This document shows positions 24,064 to 33,772 of a DNA stretch of 47,259 bases, piece by piece. Made by a program: the position numbers and the translations under genes. A model generated the notes under the pieces. The model had not been told where the DNA came from. It saw only the letters and a list, made by a program, of their open reading frames with translations, and made no database searches. Origin of the DNA: an uncultured bacterium (lineage in GTDB: Bacteria > Bacillota > Clostridia > Lachnospirales > Lachnospiraceae); assembly GCA_905215155.1 (NCBI GenBank), contig CAJMPJ010000027.1, positions 1 through 47,259 on the forward strand, given 5' to 3'. Every line of letters begins with the position of its first letter. The stretch's first letter is position 1.

Positions 24064-24978
24064 ATGAAGTATCTGGTAATCGACAATGGGGGAACGTTTA
24101 TTAAATATGCTGTGATGAATGAAAATGGAGATATTCTGGAAAAAGGCAAAGAAATGACACCGGACGACACAAAGACAGCAGAAGATTATTTTAAAGTGCT
24201 GGACGGGATCGTTTTGCCGAGAAAGCAGGAAGTGGAAGGAATTGCATTCAGCACACCAGGGCAGGTAGATGTAACGACCGGTTTTTTGCATACGGCAGGA
24301 GGACTGGTTTATTTAATGGGACTCAATCTATGCGGCGAGGTAAAGAAGCGTTATGGATTACCATCTTCCGTTGACAATGATGGAAAATGTGCGGCCATGG
24401 CAGAGCAATGGGGCGGAAGTTTGAAAGGCGTTAAAAACGGGGCAGCGATCGTGCTGGGTACCGGCGTTGGGATGGGACTTATTTTAGATGGAAAGCTGTA
24501 CCGTGGGTCTAACTTTACTGCAGGAGAGGTCAGTTTTATCATGCTGGATATCGAAAAGCCGGAGCAGCCGGCTAATTATATGGCGGTATCCTGTTCTTCC
24601 CTGGTGTTGGGACGTGATTATGCAAAAGTGACCGGAAAAGATCCCAAAGAGATAGACGGGATCAAAATGTTTGAACTGATCCGTCAAAAGGATGAGACTG
24701 CATGCCGTATTTTTGATCAGTATATCAAAAAACTGACGGGCTGCATTTATAATTTTCAGACGCTTCTGGACTTGGAAGTGATCGCCATAGGCGGAGGAAT
24801 CAGCCAACAGCCTTTATTAATAGAAGCGATCCGGAAAGAGATGGATCTGATTTTCGAGGTTCATCCAAGCAAAAGGTTTGGAATGGCGGTGAAAAAGCCC
24901 CAAATTACAGCCTGCCGGTACTACAATGATTCCAATTTAAGAGGGGCACTTTACCACTATCTCAACAATCAAATATAA
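24064..24978 (+). CDS. ROK-family protein (sugar kinase-like)
   Basis: A 304-residue ASKHA-fold protein. The phosphate-1 loop is IDNGGTFIKYAV, the catalytic-Asp region is DNDGKCAAMAEQ, and the phosphate-2 loop is GTGVGMGLILDG. It probably phosphorylates a sugar with ATP. The usual ROK zinc motif (CxCGxxGC) is absent; the equivalent region reads AGEVSFIM then MAVSCSSL. AGGAGG precedes ATG 24064. It is convergent with pncB. Confidence 0.85.
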   Translation: MKYLVIDNGGTFIKYAVMNENGDILEKGKEMTPDDTKTAEDYFKVLDGIVLPRKQEVEGIAFSTPGQVDVTTGFLHTAGGLVYLMGLNLCGEVKKRYGLPSSVDNDGKCAAMAEQWGGSLKGVKNGAAIVLGTGVGMGLILDGKLYRGSNFTAGEVSFIMLDIEKPEQPANYMAVSCSSLVLGRDYAKVTGKDPKEIDGIKMFELIRQKDETACRIFDQYIKKLTGCIYNFQTLLDLEVIAIGGGISQQPLLIEAIRKEMDLIFEVHPSKRFGMAVKKPQITACRYYNDSNLRGALYHYLNNQI

Positions 24979-25009
24979 GCGTTTTTATTCTCACCCGAAG
25001 GTAAAAACA

Positions 25010-25035
25010 AGAAAGGAAGCTTCCGCTTCCTTTCT
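25010..25035. terminator. Bidirectional terminator between ROK gene and pncB
   Basis: AGAAAGGAAGC and GCTTCCTTTCT form a perfect 11-bp stem with a 4-nt loop between convergent genes. The better T-run (TTGTTTTT) is on the minus strand. Confidence 0.75.
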
Positions 25036-25046
25036 ATGATCTGTAT

Positions 25047-26510
25047 TTACGGATTGTTATAATGATAGCTGTCCAGTAATTGATTCTTCATTTCCCAAAG
25101 CGCCTTGGATAGATCCACATGGACCTGGTGGGGATTCACAAGACGTCTGGATTCTTCCCAAAGAGTACTCAGCTCTTTTTTGCAATATTCCCGAATGTCC
25201 ATAACAGCCGGAGAATCGTAAACGCATTCCCCGCCTTTGAATACCTGGACCAAAAGGTCTCGAATGGTATAAGTGTTAGGTGCCAGATAGGTTTTCTTCC
25301 ATGTCTCGATCGGATCGAAAAGGAGCAGGGAATCGCTTTCCTTCAATGTTTCTCCTGTCAGACAGATCAGGTCTGCAATGATTTTTCCGGTTTCCCGGTT
25401 GTAGATTCGTTTAATTTCCTTGTTGCCCGGATTGGTGATCTTCTCCGCATTCTCCGAAAGTTTGATTTTCGGCGTGAACTGACCGGTCTTTTTATCCAGT
25501 ACAGCTGCCAGTTTATAGACTCCTCCAAAGGAAGGGCAGTCTTTGGAAGTAATCAAATTGGTACCGACTCCCCAGGAATTAATAGTTGCTCCCTGTATTT
25601 TCAAGCTGTTAATGAGGGTTTCATCAAGGTCATTGGAAGCGGAAATGACAGCATCTGTAAATCCAGCCTCGTCAAGCATCCGTTTCGCCTTTTTGGATAG
25701 GTAAGCTAAATCCCCGCTGTCTAAACGGATTCCGTAATTGGTTAAGGCAATCCCTTTCTCCCGCATCTCCTGAAAGACCTTTATGGCATTGGGAACGCCT
25801 GATTTTAAAGTATCATAAGTATCTACCAGTAGAATACAGGAAGTAGGATACAGCTTTGCATAATGACGGAAAGCAGTCAGCTCATCAGGAAAACTCATGA
25901 TCCAGCTGTGGGCGTGAGTTCCTTTGATGGGAACTCCAAACATCTTACCTGCCAGCACATTGGAAGTTCCCACACAGCCTGCGATCATGGCCGCTCTGGC
26001 CCCATAGATTCCGGCATCCGGTCCCTGGGCGCGGCGCAGACCAAATTCCATAACTCCATCCCCGGCAGCGGCATAAACCACCCGCGCTGTTTTCGTGGCA
26101 ATCAGGCTTTGATGATTGATGATGGTAAGAAGAGCCGTTTCCACCAGCTGTGCTTCCATAATCGGTGCAATGACTTTGATGATCGGTTCCCGGGGGAATA
26201 TGACAGTGCCTTCCGGAATGGCGTAAATATCTCCGGAAAATTTAAATTTGCGAAGATATTCAAGAAAGTCTTCTTCAAATAAACCAGTAGTTCTGAGATA
26301 ATCCACGTCGTCCTCACTAAAGCTGAGATCCTTAATGTATTCAATGACCTGCTCTAAGCCGGCGCTGATGGCATATCCGTTTCCGCTGGGATTGTTGCGG
26401 TAGAAGGCGTCAAATATGACTGTTTCGTTGGCGTCTTTTTCTTTGAAATACCCCTGCATCATAGTCAATTCGTAGAGGTCTGTTAATAAAGTCAAATTGC
26501 GCTGGCTCAT
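25047..26510 (-). CDS. pncB: Nicotinate phosphoribosyltransferase
   Basis: A 487-residue enzyme of NAD salvage, joining nicotinate and PRPP. The N-terminal LLTDLYELTMMQGYF, the KGTHAHSWIMSF segment with the phosphorylated His and the RLDSGDLAYLSK motif are typical. GGAG precedes the start at 26510. It is single-gene, with an AT-rich region upstream of it. Confidence 0.93.
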   Translation of the reverse strand: MSQRNLTLLTDLYELTMMQGYFKEKDANETVIFDAFYRNNPSGNGYAISAGLEQVIEYIKDLSFSEDDVDYLRTTGLFEEDFLEYLRKFKFSGDIYAIPEGTVIFPREPIIKVIAPIMEAQLVETALLTIINHQSLIATKTARVVYAAAGDGVMEFGLRRAQGPDAGIYGARAAMIAGCVGTSNVLAGKMFGVPIKGTHAHSWIMSFPDELTAFRHYAKLYPTSCILLVDTYDTLKSGVPNAIKVFQEMREKGIALTNYGIRLDSGDLAYLSKKAKRMLDEAGFTDAVISASNDLDETLINSLKIQGATINSWGVGTNLITSKDCPSFGGVYKLAAVLDKKTGQFTPKIKLSENAEKITNPGNKEIKRIYNRETGKIIADLICLTGETLKESDSLLLFDPIETWKKTYLAPNTYTIRDLLVQVFKGGECVYDSPAVMDIREYCKKELSTLWEESRRLVNPHQVHVDLSKALWEMKNQLLDSYHYNNP

Positions 26511-27130
26511 AATTATTCTCCTTTTGCAGATTCATTTCCCATATAAGATGAAATCGCTGAAGCAGCGGTCAGACAAGGGGTTTGTCGTTTGCAGAATTTC
26601 TCATAAAGATCATCACCGTTTTTTCATTCGGCAAAACCTTATTCTGTAGCTGCATTTTCAGCTGCCTCACTGCAAATTAGTAGTATGGGAAAGAATGATA
26701 TTTAGGACAGTATCAGGTATCCTGACTGCTTTCTTACTTCATGTCTAAAAATGTCTTTTAAGGATTATACCATAAGATTATAAAAACACAATGGCATTGA
26801 TAAAAAAATATCAATATTCATACGAAAAAAAGAAAAAATCTTTGCAAACCTCCTGGCTTAAAAAAGAAAATTATGGATATTGTATCCAGAATTATCTATA
26901 AAATTCGTTCTGCAAGTAATTTTTGAAAAGATGATAAAGGGTTTAACGAAACAAGTAACTGTCTCCAGTAAAAACCGTGTAAAGATATTTGTTAAGTTTT
27001 TCTCAAAGTTTGTTATTGCTTTTTACATTGGCGAAAATGGCTAGCAAATAAACATTTTAAATAAATTAAAATATCTGAATAATTATATACAAAATGAAAA
27101 TTAATAATTTATTTGAGATATAATTAAAAA
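26511..27130. other. AT-rich intergenic region without a recognised gene
   Basis: No open frame with a ribosome site, tRNA or known riboswitch was seen. Base composition becomes very AT-rich from about 26750 to 27130. The 3' end leads into the promoter at 27136. Confidence 0.5.
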
Positions 27131-27135
27131 AAGTC

Positions 27136-27164
27136 TTGCAAAATCCGCATGCATAGTATATAAT
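27136..27164 (+). promoter_or_regulatory. Strong promoter in the pncB-ileS intergenic region
   Basis: TTGCAA (27136-27141) and TATAAT (27159-27164) are separated by exactly 17 bp. No protein gene follows before the ileS promoter, so the product is probably a noncoding RNA. Confidence 0.65.
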
Positions 27165-27170
27165 AAAACC

Positions 27171-27686
27171 ATCACAAAAGTTAAACACAACCACCCATTT
27201 TTCCATTCCGGATAGGAAAAATGGTACGATAAAAGGAGGGTGATTCCACCAATTATGTAAGCGATGCCTGTTTTCAATATAGAACTACAGGCAATAGGAT
27301 CGACCGTTACGCTTTTGCAAGAAGATTTTCCGGTGATGGATCAATGCGAAAGCAGATGAAGCCGGGACGTTATTATCCAATCTCATAAAAGCCTGTCGCT
27401 GGTTACACTGCAAAGGATTATTTCAAGGATTAAAAAAAGTTTGATTCATGGAATAAGTGATCCGGAGCAGGTGATAACAGGATAGAAGAATGAAAAGAAA
27501 GAAGCAAAGAAATGGATTGGATGGCATACTTTAAGCGAAAGGGAACGGGTACAAATTCATATAGAGCATCCAAGGCATGCCGTATTATAATAACAAGAGA
27601 AAGGTATATAAGAACCAATGGATGAAAGCATGTAGGGCGGGTATCGAATTTCATGAAAATGAGTCGGTACCCGTTCTTCGTTTTTT
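27171..27686 (+). ncRNA. Candidate structured noncoding RNA, pseudoknotted
   Basis: A promoter and a terminator bound this region, which has no convincing protein gene. Visible pairings are CCATTTTTCC/GGAAAAATGG (near 27195-27225), GCCTGT/ACAGGC (27266-27271/27287-27292), GCTTTTGC/GCGAAAGC (27311-27318/27346-27353) and TTCCGGT/GCCGGGA (27328-27334/27361-27367). The last two cross, predicting a pseudoknot. A distal stem, GAACGGGTAC/GTACCCGTTC (27543-27552/27667-27676), closes the 3' part. It could belong to a large Clostridia RNA class such as raiA RNA, but I could not verify that. An open frame at 27238-27386 has no start codon. It may be one RNA or two. Confidence 0.5.
27638..27686 (+). terminator. 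Terminator of the candidate ncRNA
   Basis: CGGGTATCGA pairs with TCGGTACCCG around an AT-rich loop, followed by TTCTTCGTTTTTT. The 3' arm can alternatively pair with GAACGGGTAC at 27543. Confidence 0.65.
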
Positions 27687-27713
27687 GTGGGAATCATGCA
27701 ACTAAAATTAGCC

Positions 27714-27742
27714 TTGACATTTTATTTTTTACTCCCTATAAT
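27714..27742 (+). promoter_or_regulatory. ileS promoter
   Basis: TTGACA (27714-27719) and TATAAT (27737-27742), 17-bp spacer: full consensus. Confidence 0.88.
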
Positions 27743-27749
27743 TGAAGCT

Positions 27750-28023
27750 ATATAAGCTTTTGTTTTCCTTATATAGTAAGAAGAAAAACTTTGATGGAGA
27801 CAGTAGGTCTTGAGCGAAATCCACAGAGAGCCGGGGAGGGTGGAAACCTGGTGACAGTAGCGGGATACGAATATCACTCCGGAGTTTCCGGCTGAACGCT
27901 TTGCAGTAAGTCAGGACGTAGTTTCTGCGTTAAAGAAAAGCATATGTTGGTATGCGGTAATAGGTGGTATAACGAAGAGTAAGTGCAGCCTTCGTCCTGA
28001 TTACGGGATGAGGCTTTTTTTTT
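27750..28023 (+). promoter_or_regulatory. T-box leader (isoleucine) controlling ileS
   Basis: The leader has the stem-I elements GAGAGCCGGGGAGGGTGGAAACC, given here only as key positions 27823-27847, and a likely specifier ATC (Ile) at 27873-27875 within GAATATCACTCC. The conserved T-box AGGTGGTATAACG is near 27962. A terminator follows (AGCCTTCGTCC with GGGATGAGGCT and T9, about 27987-28023). Uncharged tRNA-Ile would bind the specifier and T-box and allow readthrough into ileS. Confidence 0.88.
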
Positions 28024-28050
28024 GAAAAAAAGAAATGGAGGTCGCAGAAG

Positions 28051-31000
28051 ATGTACAGAAAAGTCCCTACAGACTTGAATTTTGTTGCGAGAGAAAAAGA
28101 GGTTGAAAAATTCTGGGAAGACCGTGAAATTTTTAAAAAGAGCATGGAGAACCGGAAGGAAGCAGAAAGCTACACATTCTATGATGGTCCGCCAACCGCC
28201 AATGGAAAACCCCATATCGGACACGTATTGACTCGTGTCATTAAAGATATGATCCCCAGATACCGTACCATGAAGGGTTATGATGTTCCCCGTAAAGCCG
28301 GCTGGGATACCCACGGACTTCCGGTGGAGCTGGAAGTGGAAAAGATGCTGGGACTTGACGGCAAGGAGCAGATTGAGGAATATGGTCTGGAGCCGTTTAT
28401 CAAATATTGCAAGGACAGTGTGTGGAAATACAAAGGCATGTGGGAGGATTTTTCAAAGACCGTCGGTTTCTGGGCGGATATGGATGATCCTTATGTCACC
28501 TATGAAAATAATTTTATTGAATCTGAATGGTGGGCATTAAAGCAGATATGGGAAAAAGGACTTCTTTATAAAGGGTTTAAAATCGTTCCTTACTGCCCGC
28601 GCTGCGGAACTCCCTTGTCCAGCCATGAGGTTGCCCAGGGGTATAAAGACGTAAAAGAACGTTCTGCCATTGTAAGGTTTAAGGTAAAGGGAGAAGATGC
28701 TTATATCCTGGCATGGACCACGACCCCGTGGACCCTTCCTTCCAATGTGGCTCTTTGCGTCAATCCGGTTGAGACCTATGTAAAGGTAAAAAGCGGAGAT
28801 TATACCTATTATATGGCGGAAGCACTCTGCGAAAAGGTTTTGGAAGAGGGTTATACCATTTTAGAAAGCTATACTGGCAAGGATCTGGAATATAAGGAAT
28901 ACGAGCCGTTGTTTGATTTTGTAAAACCGGATAAAAAAGCACATTTTGTGACCTGTGATTCCTATGTTACATTGACGGATGGTACCGGTGTGGTTCATAT
29001 TGCTCCGGCTTTTGGTGAAGATGACTCCAAAGTAGGGAAAAAATATGACCTTCCCTTTGTACAGTTAGTGGATGCAGCGGGTGAGATGACCAAAGAGACC
29101 AAATGGGCTGGTGTCTTCTGCAAGAAAGCAGACCCAATGATCTTAAAGGATCTGGAAGAACGAGGACTTTTGTTTTCCGCACCGGTATTTGAGCACAGCT
29201 ATCCGCACTGCTGGAGATGCGACACTCCTTTGATCTACTATGCAAGAGAATCCTGGTTCATTAAGATGACCGCGGTAAAAGAAGATTTGATCCGCAACAA
29301 CAATACCATTCATTGGATCCCGGAAAGCATCGGAAAAGGACGTTTCGGCGACTGGCTTGAGAATGTACAGGACTGGGGCATCAGCAGAAACCGTTACTGG
29401 GGCACTCCTTTGAATGTATGGGAGTGCGAATGCGGCCATCAGCATTCCATCGGCAGCATTGAAGAGTTAAAGAGCATGTCCTCCAACTGTCCTGATGATA
29501 TCGAGCTTCACCGTCCATACATTGATGCGGTGACCATTTCCTGTCCCAAGTGTCACAAGGAGATGAAGAGAGTTCCGGAAGTGATCGACTGCTGGTTTGA
29601 TTCCGGTTCCATGCCGTTTGCCCAGCATCACTATCCATTTGAAAATAAAGAATTATTTGAGCAGCAGTTCCCGGCAAACTTTATTTCAGAAGCCGTGGAC
29701 CAGACGAGAGGCTGGTTTTATTCCCTCCTTGCCATCTCTACGCTGATCTTCAATCAGGCACCTTATAAGAATGTTATTGTTTTGGGACATGTTCAGGATG
29801 AGAACGGCCAGAAGATGAGTAAATCCAAAGGAAATGCGGTAGATCCGTTTGAAGCACTGGAAACCTACGGAGCAGATGCCATCCGGTGGTATTTCTATAT
29901 AAACAGTGCGCCATGGCTGCCAAACCGGTTCCACGGAAAAGCCGTAATGGAAGGTCAGCGGAAATTCATGGGTACCTTGTGGAATACTTATGCATTCTTT
30001 GTACTATACGCGAATATTGATGGATTTGACCCGACAAACTATACTCTGGATTATGAGAAGCTTCCGGTCATGGACAAATGGCTGTTATCCAAGCTGAATA
30101 CTCTGGTAAAAACCGTGGATTCCTGTCTGGAGAACTATCAGATCCCTGAGTCTGCAAGAGCCCTTCAGGAGTTTGTAGATGATATGAGCAACTGGTATGT
30201 CCGCAGAAGCAGAGAGCGTTTCTGGGCCAAGGGGATGGAGCAGGATAAGATCAATGCTTATATGACGCTTTACACCGCTCTTGTAACGGTAAGCAAAGCG
30301 GCAGCTCCGATGATTCCGTTTATGACGGAACAGATCTATCAGAATCTGGTCTGCAGCGTGGATAAGTCCGCTCCGGAAAGCATTCATTTATGTGATTATC
30401 CGGCAGCAGAGGAAGATAAAATTGATAAGCAGCTGGAAGAAGATATGGATGAGGTTTTAAAAATCGTGGTCATGGGCCGTGCAGCCAGAAATACAGCCAA
30501 TATCAAGAACCGTCAGCCAATCGGCCGGATGTTTGTAAAGGCACCTCACAGCCTGCCTGTCTTTTATCAGGAGATCATTGAGGAAGAATTGAACGTGAAA
30601 AAGGTAGTATTTACCGACGATGTACGTGATTTCACCTCTTACAGCTTCAAACCTCAGTTAAAGACCGTAGGACCGAAGTATGGCAAGCAGCTTGGAAACA
30701 TTAAGAACGCTCTTTCTGCAATCAACGGCAATGAAGCCATGGATACCTTAAATGATACAGGCGCTCTTACCTTTACGTTTGACGGAACCGAAGTGGTTCT
30801 TACCAAAGAAGACTTGCTGATTGATACCGCACAGACGGAAGGATATGTTTCCGAGGGAGACAACACCATAACCGTAGTGCTGGATACCAATTTAACACCG
30901 GAGCTTTTGGAAGAAGGGTTTGTGCGGGAGCTGATCAGCAAGCTTCAGACCATGCGTAAGGAAGCCGGCTTTGAAGTTATGGATCACATACTGGTTTCTA

Positions 31001-31164
31001 GTAAGGATAATGAAAAAATTGCAGAAATATTAAAGGCTCACAAAGAAGAAGTAAAGAGTGAAGTCCTTGCAGAAGACGTAATACTTGATAAAACCTCCGG
31101 ATATGTGAAGGAATGGAACATTAACGGGGAAAGCGTAACCTTAGGTGTGGAGAAGATCCAGTAA
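28051..31164 (+). CDS. ileS: Isoleucyl-tRNA synthetase
   Basis: A 1037-residue class I synthetase with HIGH at 55-58 and KMSKS near residue 588. The editing domain lies between them (TTTPWTLPSN), with Zn-type Cys pairs at CPRCGTPLSS. It is the long form typical of many Firmicutes and archaea-like IleRS2 enzymes. GGAGG precedes ATG 28051. It is controlled by the T-box leader upstream and followed 21 bp later by glgP on the same strand. Confidence 0.97.
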   Translation: MYRKVPTDLNFVAREKEVEKFWEDREIFKKSMENRKEAESYTFYDGPPTANGKPHIGHVLTRVIKDMIPRYRTMKGYDVPRKAGWDTHGLPVELEVEKMLGLDGKEQIEEYGLEPFIKYCKDSVWKYKGMWEDFSKTVGFWADMDDPYVTYENNFIESEWWALKQIWEKGLLYKGFKIVPYCPRCGTPLSSHEVAQGYKDVKERSAIVRFKVKGEDAYILAWTTTPWTLPSNVALCVNPVETYVKVKSGDYTYYMAEALCEKVLEEGYTILESYTGKDLEYKEYEPLFDFVKPDKKAHFVTCDSYVTLTDGTGVVHIAPAFGEDDSKVGKKYDLPFVQLVDAAGEMTKETKWAGVFCKKADPMILKDLEERGLLFSAPVFEHSYPHCWRCDTPLIYYARESWFIKMTAVKEDLIRNNNTIHWIPESIGKGRFGDWLENVQDWGISRNRYWGTPLNVWECECGHQHSIGSIEELKSMSSNCPDDIELHRPYIDAVTISCPKCHKEMKRVPEVIDCWFDSGSMPFAQHHYPFENKELFEQQFPANFISEAVDQTRGWFYSLLAISTLIFNQAPYKNVIVLGHVQDENGQKMSKSKGNAVDPFEALETYGADAIRWYFYINSAPWLPNRFHGKAVMEGQRKFMGTLWNTYAFFVLYANIDGFDPTNYTLDYEKLPVMDKWLLSKLNTLVKTVDSCLENYQIPESARALQEFVDDMSNWYVRRSRERFWAKGMEQDKINAYMTLYTALVTVSKAAAPMIPFMTEQIYQNLVCSVDKSAPESIHLCDYPAAEEDKIDKQLEEDMDEVLKIVVMGRAARNTANIKNRQPIGRMFVKAPHSLPVFYQEIIEEELNVKKVVFTDDVRDFTSYSFKPQLKTVGPKYGKQLGNIKNALSAINGNEAMDTLNDTGALTFTFDGTEVVLTKEDLLIDTAQTEGYVSEGDNTITVVLDTNLTPELLEEGFVRELISKLQTMRKEAGFEVMDHILVSSKDNEKIAEILKAHKEEVKSEVLAEDVILDKTSGYVKEWNINGESVTLGVEKIQ

Positions 31165-31185
31165 ACAGTCAGGAGGTTTTGTGGA

Positions 31186-33648
31186 ATGAGTATGGGATTT
31201 GATAAGGAAACCTTTAAAAAAAGCGTTCTGTTTAATATGAAGAATGTGTTTCGCAAGACAGTGGAAGAGGCGACACCGGAGCAGATGTACCAGGCAGTTG
31301 CCTATGCAGTAAAGGATGTGATCATTGATGAGTGGATCGCAACCCATAAAGAGTATGAAAAACAGGATGTAAAAACCCTGTATTATCTGTCCATGGAATT
31401 TTTAATGGGCCGTGCTCTTGGCAACAACATCATAAATATTATGTCCCAGAAGGAAGTGAAGGAAGTTTTAGAGGAGCTGGGTTTTGACTTGAATTCCATC
31501 GAAGACCAGGAGCCGGATCCGGCTCTTGGAAACGGTGGCCTGGGCCGCCTTGCTGCCTGCTTTCTGGATTCTCTGGCGACTTTGGGATATCCGGCTTACG
31601 GCTGCGGCATCCGCTACCGGTATGGCATGTTCAAACAGAAAATAGAAAATGGTTATCAGGTGGAAGTACCCGATAACTGGCTGATGAATGGCTGCCCCTT
31701 TGAGATCCGCCGGGCTGAATATGCCACCGAGGTAAAGTTCGGAGGGCATGTGAATACGGTGTGGGAGGATGGAAAAGAACGTTTTGTTCAGGAAGGTTAC
31801 CAGTCTGTCCGCGCCGTTCCTTATGATATGCCCATTGTGGGTTATGGAAACAATGTGGTAAACACCCTTCGGATCTGGGACGCGGAAGCCATCAATACCT
31901 TCAGCCTGGATTCCTTTGACAGAGGCGACTATCAAAAGGCGGTCGAGCAGGAAAATCTTGCAAAGACCATCGTAGAAGTCCTGTATCCCAACGACAACCA
32001 CTACGCAGGAAAAGAACTCCGTTTAAAACAACAGTATTTCTTTATTTCTGCCAGCGTGCAGAGAGCGGTAATGAAATACATGGAAAACCACGAAGACATT
32101 CACCGGTTCCATGAAAAAAACGTATTCCAGCTCAATGATACCCATCCAACCGTGGCAGTTCCTGAACTCATGAGAATTTTGCTGGATGATTATAGGTTAG
32201 GCTGGGATGAGGCATGGGAAATCACCACCAAAACCTGTGCATATACCAACCACACCATTATGTCGGAAGCACTGGAAAAATGGCCTATTGATCTTTTTTC
32301 CAGGCTGCTTCCGAGAATCTACCAGATCGTGGAGGAGATAAACCGCCGGTTCCAGGAGAAGATTGAGGAAAGGTATCCCGGAAACCAGGATAAGGTCCGC
32401 AGTATGGCCATCCTCTATGACGGTCAGGTCCGTATGGCTCATTTAGCCATTGCAGGAAGTTTTTCCGTGAATGGAGTTGCCAGGCTTCACACGGAGATTT
32501 TAAAGAACCAGGAGTTAAAAGATTTTTATGAGATGATGCCGGGGAAATTTAACAACAAAACCAACGGCATTACCCAGAGACGTTTTCTGCTCCACGGCAA
32601 TCCGCTGCTGGCGGAGTGGATCACAAAAAAGATCGGCGGCGACTGGATCGTTGATCTGCCGCACATCCGGCGGTTGGCCCCTTATGCGGAGGATCCCAAA
32701 AGCCGGCAGGAATTTATGGATATCAAATACCGGAATAAAGTCCGGCTGGCCGCCTATATCAAAGAACATAACGGCATTGACGTGGACCCAAGGTCCATCT
32801 TTGATGTGCAGGTCAAGCGTCTTCATGAATACAAGCGTCAGCTGATGAACATTCTTCATGTCATGTATTTATACAATCAGCTGAAGGATAATCCTCATAT
32901 GGATATGATCCCCAGGACATTTATCTTCGGCGCCAAGGCTGCAGCAGGCTATAAGAGAGCCAAACTGACGATCAAGCTGATCAACGCAGTGGCAGAAGTG
33001 GTCAATCGTGACCGCAGCATCGGCGGAAAGATCAAGGTAGTCTTTATTGAAGATTACAAGGTGTCAAATGCGGAGATTATTTTTGCTGCAGCCGATGTCA
33101 GCGAGCAGATATCTACAGCCAGCAAAGAGGCTTCCGGTACGGGAAATATGAAGTTTATGCTCAATGGTGCCCTGACACTTGGGACCATGGATGGGGCCAA
33201 TGTGGAGATCGTAGAAGAAGCAGGGGCCGAAAATGCATTTATCTTTGGCATGTCCTCCGATGAAGTCATCCGCTATGAGAAAGAAGGCGGATACGATCCT
33301 ATGGAGATCTTCAACAGCGATTCTGAGATCCGGCGGGTATTGATGCAGCTGATCAACGGATATTATTCTCCGGAGGACCCGGAACTGTTCCGGGATATTT
33401 ATAATTCTTTATTGAATACCCAAAGCAGTGACCGGGCGGATACCTACTTTATCTTAAAAGATTTCCGGTCGTATGCAGATGCCAGAAGCCGGACCGATCA
33501 AGCGTACCGGGATGAAGCCTGGTGGGCAAAGGCCGCCATGTTAAATGTGGCATGCAGCGGTAAATTTACATCAGACCGTACCATAGAAGAATATGTGAGA
33601 GACATCTGGCACCTGGAAAAGGTCAAGGTGGAACTGGAAGAACCATAA
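31186..33648 (+). CDS. glgP: Glycogen/starch phosphorylase
   Basis: An 820-residue family GT35 enzyme. PLP Lys is about residue 656 in GTGNMKFMLNGALTLGTMDGANVEI, given here by its key block GNMKFMLNG. The N-terminal ALGNGGLGRLAACFLDS is also diagnostic. It releases glucose-1-phosphate from stored glucan. AGGAGG lies upstream. It directly follows ileS and may be partly co-transcribed. A terminator follows at 33656. Confidence 0.96.
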   Translation: MSMGFDKETFKKSVLFNMKNVFRKTVEEATPEQMYQAVAYAVKDVIIDEWIATHKEYEKQDVKTLYYLSMEFLMGRALGNNIINIMSQKEVKEVLEELGFDLNSIEDQEPDPALGNGGLGRLAACFLDSLATLGYPAYGCGIRYRYGMFKQKIENGYQVEVPDNWLMNGCPFEIRRAEYATEVKFGGHVNTVWEDGKERFVQEGYQSVRAVPYDMPIVGYGNNVVNTLRIWDAEAINTFSLDSFDRGDYQKAVEQENLAKTIVEVLYPNDNHYAGKELRLKQQYFFISASVQRAVMKYMENHEDIHRFHEKNVFQLNDTHPTVAVPELMRILLDDYRLGWDEAWEITTKTCAYTNHTIMSEALEKWPIDLFSRLLPRIYQIVEEINRRFQEKIEERYPGNQDKVRSMAILYDGQVRMAHLAIAGSFSVNGVARLHTEILKNQELKDFYEMMPGKFNNKTNGITQRRFLLHGNPLLAEWITKKIGGDWIVDLPHIRRLAPYAEDPKSRQEFMDIKYRNKVRLAAYIKEHNGIDVDPRSIFDVQVKRLHEYKRQLMNILHVMYLYNQLKDNPHMDMIPRTFIFGAKAAAGYKRAKLTIKLINAVAEVVNRDRSIGGKIKVVFIEDYKVSNAEIIFAAADVSEQISTASKEASGTGNMKFMLNGALTLGTMDGANVEIVEEAGAENAFIFGMSSDEVIRYEKEGGYDPMEIFNSDSEIRRVLMQLINGYYSPEDPELFRDIYNSLLNTQSSDRADTYFILKDFRSYADARSRTDQAYRDEAWWAKAAMLNVACSGKFTSDRTIEEYVRDIWHLEKVKVELEEP

Positions 33649-33655
33649 CATTTTT

Positions 33656-33692
33656 AAAAAACGCTTCGGAAGTGATTCCGGGGTGTTTTTTT
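33656..33692 (+). terminator. Terminator after glgP
   Basis: AAAAAACGCTTCGGAA pairs with TTCCGGGGTGTTTTTT (16 bp with G-U pairs) around GTGA, then T. Confidence 0.85.
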
Positions 33693-33772
33693 GCATATAT
33701 TGAACAAGGTTTGGTTTGCCGTATTCCATTACTGACAGAAGTGTGATTCCTTCCTAGCAAAGGTGGTGAAAG

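Noticed and set aside
27238..27386. Protein-like open frame of about 48 codons in the ncRNA region
   Set aside because: There is no start codon or correctly placed ribosome site, and the same bases form nested and crossing stems.
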